From contig DHVO01000073.1 of the NCBI GenBank assembly GCA_002412705.1, positions 1 through 9,222 of the forward strand: a stretch of DNA of 9,222 bases, written 5' to 3'. The notes under the pieces are model-generated. The model had not been told where the DNA came from. It worked only from the letters and a program-made list of their open reading frames with translations, and made no database searches. The stretch is from Bacteroidales bacterium UBA5206 (GTDB lineage Bacteria; Bacteroidota; Bacteroidia; Bacteroidales; Tenuifilaceae). Made by a program: the position numbers and the translations under genes. Shown here piece by piece: positions 6,682 through 9,222 of this stretch (position 1 is its first letter; each line of letters starts with the position of its first letter).

Positions 6682-8835
6682 ATGAAAAAGAGAACTAAAC
6701 TGCTATTTATTGCCTTTGTAATGCTAGTCCCTTACTTAGGCTTTGCCGATGAGGGAATGTGGCTTGTTAACCTTATTGCGAAGTACAATATAGAGAAGAT
6801 GAACGATTTGGGCTGTGAGCTAACAGCCGAACAAATCTACAACATAAATAGCTCCAGCCTTAAGGATGCCATTGTTGCTCTAGACTATGGTTCGTGTACT
6901 GGTGAGTTTGTAAGCGATAAGGGATTGCTATTTACCAATCATCACTGTGCCTACGACGATGTTCACAAGCTTAACACTCCTGATTATAACTACCTCGATA
7001 AGGGATTTTGGGCTTATAAAATGGACGATGAGATTCCCATCAAGGGGAAAACAGCCTCAATACTAGTGAGGGTTGAAGATGTTACGGAAAGGGTTAAGTC
7101 CGATATTGAGCGCGAGAAAGCCTCTGGCAAGTTCAATGGCTTTACCATGCGTCGTATATACGGTACCCTAGAGCGCGAAGAGAACGCTAAGAGTGGTTTG
7201 GAAACCTCTGTTTCATCACTTTTTAGGGGAAATAGGTATTACATTTTCTACTATAAAGTTTTTCGCGATGTTCGTTTGGTTGGCGCACCTCCTTTGTCTA
7301 TTGGTGCCTTTGGTGGCGATACCGATAACTGGACATGGCCTCAGCATAAGGGCGACTTTGCCATTTACCGTGTTTACGCCAATGAGAATGGTGAACCTGC
7401 CGATTTTTCTCCAAACAATAAGCCTTACAAACCTGCAACTCATCTATCAATATCGCTAAAAGGTATTAACGATGGCGATTTTACCATGATAATGGGTTAC
7501 CCATACGCCACCAACCGCTACGTTTCCTCTTTTGGACTAGAGGAGAAAATGAATGTATCCAATCCTGCAATTATTAATGTTCGTTCGCAAAAGTTGGCAA
7601 TAATGCAGGAAGCCATGCGCGCTAGCGACGATTTACGTATTAAGTACGCCTCAAAGTTCTTTGGATCCAGCAACCTGTACAAGTACACTGTTGGCGAGAG
7701 CAAATACCTAAAGCAGTACAATGTGTTAGCTCTAAAGCAGGATAAGGAGGCTGAACTTATTAAGTGGATTAACGAGTCGCCATCGCGCATTGAACGCTAC
7801 GGAGAAGTGCTGCCCAAGCTAAAGGAGCTATACTCTGCTACGGCTGATTTCCAGAATACAGATCGTTACTATCAGGAAGCACTAATAAATGGTTCCGATA
7901 TGCTGCGCTTTGCCCTCAGAGGAAAAGGAATGCACTCCGCACTATTAAAGGATAATAGCGCAAGCAAAACAATGGAAACCATGAGCAGTGCCGCCATTGA
8001 GCATTTTAAGGATTACGACCTAGAGACCGACAAGCTCATGTTTGCTGCTGCAATTAAGAATTTCTATGAGAATGTTAATCCAGATCACATCTCAAAGGAG
8101 TTTAAGGCCCTTGTTGCTAAGTTTAAGGGCGATTACAGTAAGGTGACCGAGTATGTTTACAAAAACTCTTTCTTTGCCACCTCGCAAAAGCTTATTGCTT
8201 TTATGGAGAAGCCTTCACTTAAGGGATTACAGAACGATCCGCTCTTTGTGCTAACAAACTCTAGCTTAGACATAATTTACGATTTACGCCATAAAAATGA
8301 AGCTGCTGAGACCGAGATTCGCAATAATGAGAGGCTTTTGCTAGCTGCTATAATGGAGATGAAGGGCGAGGAGACTCTTTACCCCGATGCCTCTTCTACC
8401 ATGCGCCTTACTTATGGTACTGTGGGCGGTTTTACGCCTCGCGATGGTGTTGTTTATAAGCACTACACAACCCATGCGGGTTATTTGGCTAAGGAGGATG
8501 CTACAGACTATGAGTTTGTGGTTGATCCTAAGTTTAAAACGCTGTTAAAGGAGGGTAACTTTGGCCGGTATGCCGATTCAAATGGCAATTTGCGAATGGG
8601 ATTCCTCTCCAATAACGACATAACTGGTGGAAACTCTGGAAGTCCTGTACTTAACGCTCGTGGCGAAATGGTTGGCTTAGGCTACGATGGCAACTGGGAA
8701 TCCATGGCAGGCGATATATACTTCCATCCCGATTTTAATAAAACAGTATGCGTTGATATTCGCTACGTGCTATTTGTTATCGACAAATTTGCGAAAGCCC
8801 AGAATATAATGAACGAGCTCTCTATAGTAGAGTAA
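6682..8835 (+). CDS. dpp7: S46 family dipeptidyl-peptidase, DPP7-type (second of a tandem pair)
   Basis: This 717-residue paralogue of the preceding gene has the same architecture. A signal peptide (MKKR, a hydrophobic core, cleavage about FA(22)) precedes DEGMW. The triad is His88 (TNHHC), Asp225 (KGDFAIYRVY) and Ser652 (TGGNSGSPVLN, with the canonical Pro). Cys72 and Cys89 match the conserved disulfide. N-terminus-binding residues Asn216, Trp217, Asn331 and Asp669 are all present. Ser+18 is Gly670, again the DPP7-type state rather than the Arg of Asp/Glu-specific DPP11. The expected role is periplasmic release of dipeptides with hydrophobic or other non-acidic P1 residues, feeding dipeptide uptake. 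The two copies are closely similar around the catalytic motifs but differ widely in the helical insertion, so the duplication is not recent. The 62-base gap contains no hairpin, and a terminator-like hairpin follows the stop, consistent with a two-gene transcript. Confidence 0.94.
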   Translation: MKKRTKLLFIAFVMLVPYLGFADEGMWLVNLIAKYNIEKMNDLGCELTAEQIYNINSSSLKDAIVALDYGSCTGEFVSDKGLLFTNHHCAYDDVHKLNTPDYNYLDKGFWAYKMDDEIPIKGKTASILVRVEDVTERVKSDIEREKASGKFNGFTMRRIYGTLEREENAKSGLETSVSSLFRGNRYYIFYYKVFRDVRLVGAPPLSIGAFGGDTDNWTWPQHKGDFAIYRVYANENGEPADFSPNNKPYKPATHLSISLKGINDGDFTMIMGYPYATNRYVSSFGLEEKMNVSNPAIINVRSQKLAIMQEAMRASDDLRIKYASKFFGSSNLYKYTVGESKYLKQYNVLALKQDKEAELIKWINESPSRIERYGEVLPKLKELYSATADFQNTDRYYQEALINGSDMLRFALRGKGMHSALLKDNSASKTMETMSSAAIEHFKDYDLETDKLMFAAAIKNFYENVNPDHISKEFKALVAKFKGDYSKVTEYVYKNSFFATSQKLIAFMEKPSLKGLQNDPLFVLTNSSLDIIYDLRHKNEAAETEIRNNERLLLAAIMEMKGEETLYPDASSTMRLTYGTVGGFTPRDGVVYKHYTTHAGYLAKEDATDYEFVVDPKFKTLLKEGNFGRYADSNGNLRMGFLSNNDITGGNSGSPVLNARGEMVGLGYDGNWESMAGDIYFHPDFNKTVCVDIRYVLFVIDKFAKAQNIMNELSIVE

Positions 8836-8864
8836 GCTCCATTTTAGGTTTCTAGTTTTGGTAA

Positions 8865-8903
8865 GAAAGGGTAGGGCTTTTGTGGCACTACCCTTTCGCT
8901 TTT
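8865..8903 (+). terminator. Rho-independent-type terminator between convergent genes
   Basis: GAAAGGGTAG (8865-8874) and CTACCCTTTC (8888-8897) are a perfect 10-base inverted repeat. After one G-A mismatch, two more pairs (8876-8877 with 8885-8886) close a loop of seven bases. CTTTTG follows at 8899-8904, a short T-run. It lies 29 bases after the stop of the second peptidase gene and 55 bases beyond the stop of the opposing gene, so it fits the end of the peptidase transcript. On the minus strand the T-run is poor, so two-way action is less certain. Confidence 0.75.
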
Positions 8904-8952
8904 GTTGAAGCTAATTGCTTGTTTTCTTAATAGATATGCTTGTGTGTGGCAG

Positions 8953-9222
8953 CTAAAGTTTTACAATCTTTACCGAGTGGTACTCATCTGCTAATTTTAC
9001 TACTAGTAAGTAGGTTCCGGCATTTAGGTGGGACAAGTTAAGGTCTTTAGTTTTTCCAGTGTACTTAAAGCGTGCAATGCATGTTCCTTTTAAATCGAAC
9101 ACTGATATTTCACTAAAGGGAGCTAACGATTTAACCGTTACATCAGTAGTGAAAGGATTAGGATAAGCCGATACCTTTTCTTCATATCCGGCAAGGTTCT
9201 CTATGCTAGTATTGTTGTTTAC
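8953..9222 (-). CDS. T9SS type A sorting domain, C-terminal part of a secreted protein (5' end outside window)
   Basis: On the minus strand, the frame starting at base 9222 is open for 89 codons to a TAG at 8955-8953. The translation contains VSAYPNPFTTDVTV, then ISVFDLKG, LSHLNAGTYLLVV and ends HSVKIVKL. These are the ordered landmarks of a T9SS type A C-terminal domain: a YPNPF opening strand, a V-x-D-L-x-G turn, an L-x-x-G-x-Y-L strand, and a K-x-x-K final strand. The visible part is essentially only this sorting tail with a short linker (VNNNTSIENLAGYE) before it, so the function of the cargo lies outside the window. The protein should be exported and sent through the type IX system, like the propeller protein at 615-2291. 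The gene converges on the peptidase pair. Confidence 0.88.
   Translation of the reverse strand, partial: VNNNTSIENLAGYEEKVSAYPNPFTTDVTVKSLAPFSEISVFDLKGTCIARFKYTGKTKDLNLSHLNAGTYLLVVKLADEYHSVKIVKL

Noticed and set aside
6634..6682. Direct repeat TTTGAGTAA at 6634-6642 and 6674-6682 in the gap between the peptidase genes
   Set aside because: Two copies of a 9-base AT-rich word with no symmetry or further copies; chance is the simplest explanation.
7518..7790. Minus-strand open frame of 90 codons inside the second peptidase gene
   Set aside because: It is a shadow of the conserved S46 reading frame and its translation shows no recognisable domain or signal.

Overview
The window looks like a chromosomal segment of a Bacteroidota bacterium, probably from the Bacteroidales/Marinilabiliales side of the phylum. 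Three things point there: two genes end in type IX secretion (T9SS) type A sorting domains, two are S46 dipeptidyl-peptidases that begin the mature chain with DEGMW, and the start codons lie in AT-rich leaders without a clear Shine-Dalgarno motif. No phage, IS, tRNA, rRNA or CRISPR signal was seen, and base and codon use look even across the genes. The species cannot be named from the sequence alone.

Layout, left to right. (1) Positions 1-582 (+) hold the C-terminal 193 residues of a probable outer-membrane beta-barrel protein, cut by the window edge. (2) Positions 615-2291 (+) encode a secreted protein with a regular seven-fold beta-propeller and a T9SS tail. (3) Positions 2352-4292 (+) encode a membrane polyferredoxin of the NapH/CcoG type. 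It has an unusual C-terminal tail of HMA-like ferredoxin folds without the CxxC metal site, plus an EF-hand-like loop. (4) The gap 4293-4468 holds interleaved inverted repeats and a separate hairpin. (5) Positions 4469-6619 and 6682-8835 (+) encode two tandem S46 dipeptidyl-peptidases, both with the Gly expected for DPP7-type specificity. (6) A terminator-like hairpin at 8865-8897 separates them from a convergent gene. (7) Positions 8953-9222 (-) hold the C-terminal 89 residues of another T9SS cargo protein, cut by the right edge.

The common theme is the cell envelope. The outer-membrane barrel, the two T9SS cargo proteins and the two periplasmic dipeptidyl-peptidases fit an organism that degrades proteins or peptides outside the cytoplasm and imports dipeptides. 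The polyferredoxin is an inner-membrane redox protein with no obvious functional tie to its neighbours. Most of the window is ordinary. The least explained parts are the RNA-fold-like element around the polyferredoxin stop codon and the gap before the first peptidase, and the polyferredoxin's C-terminal tail. I found no clear case for a wholly new system.
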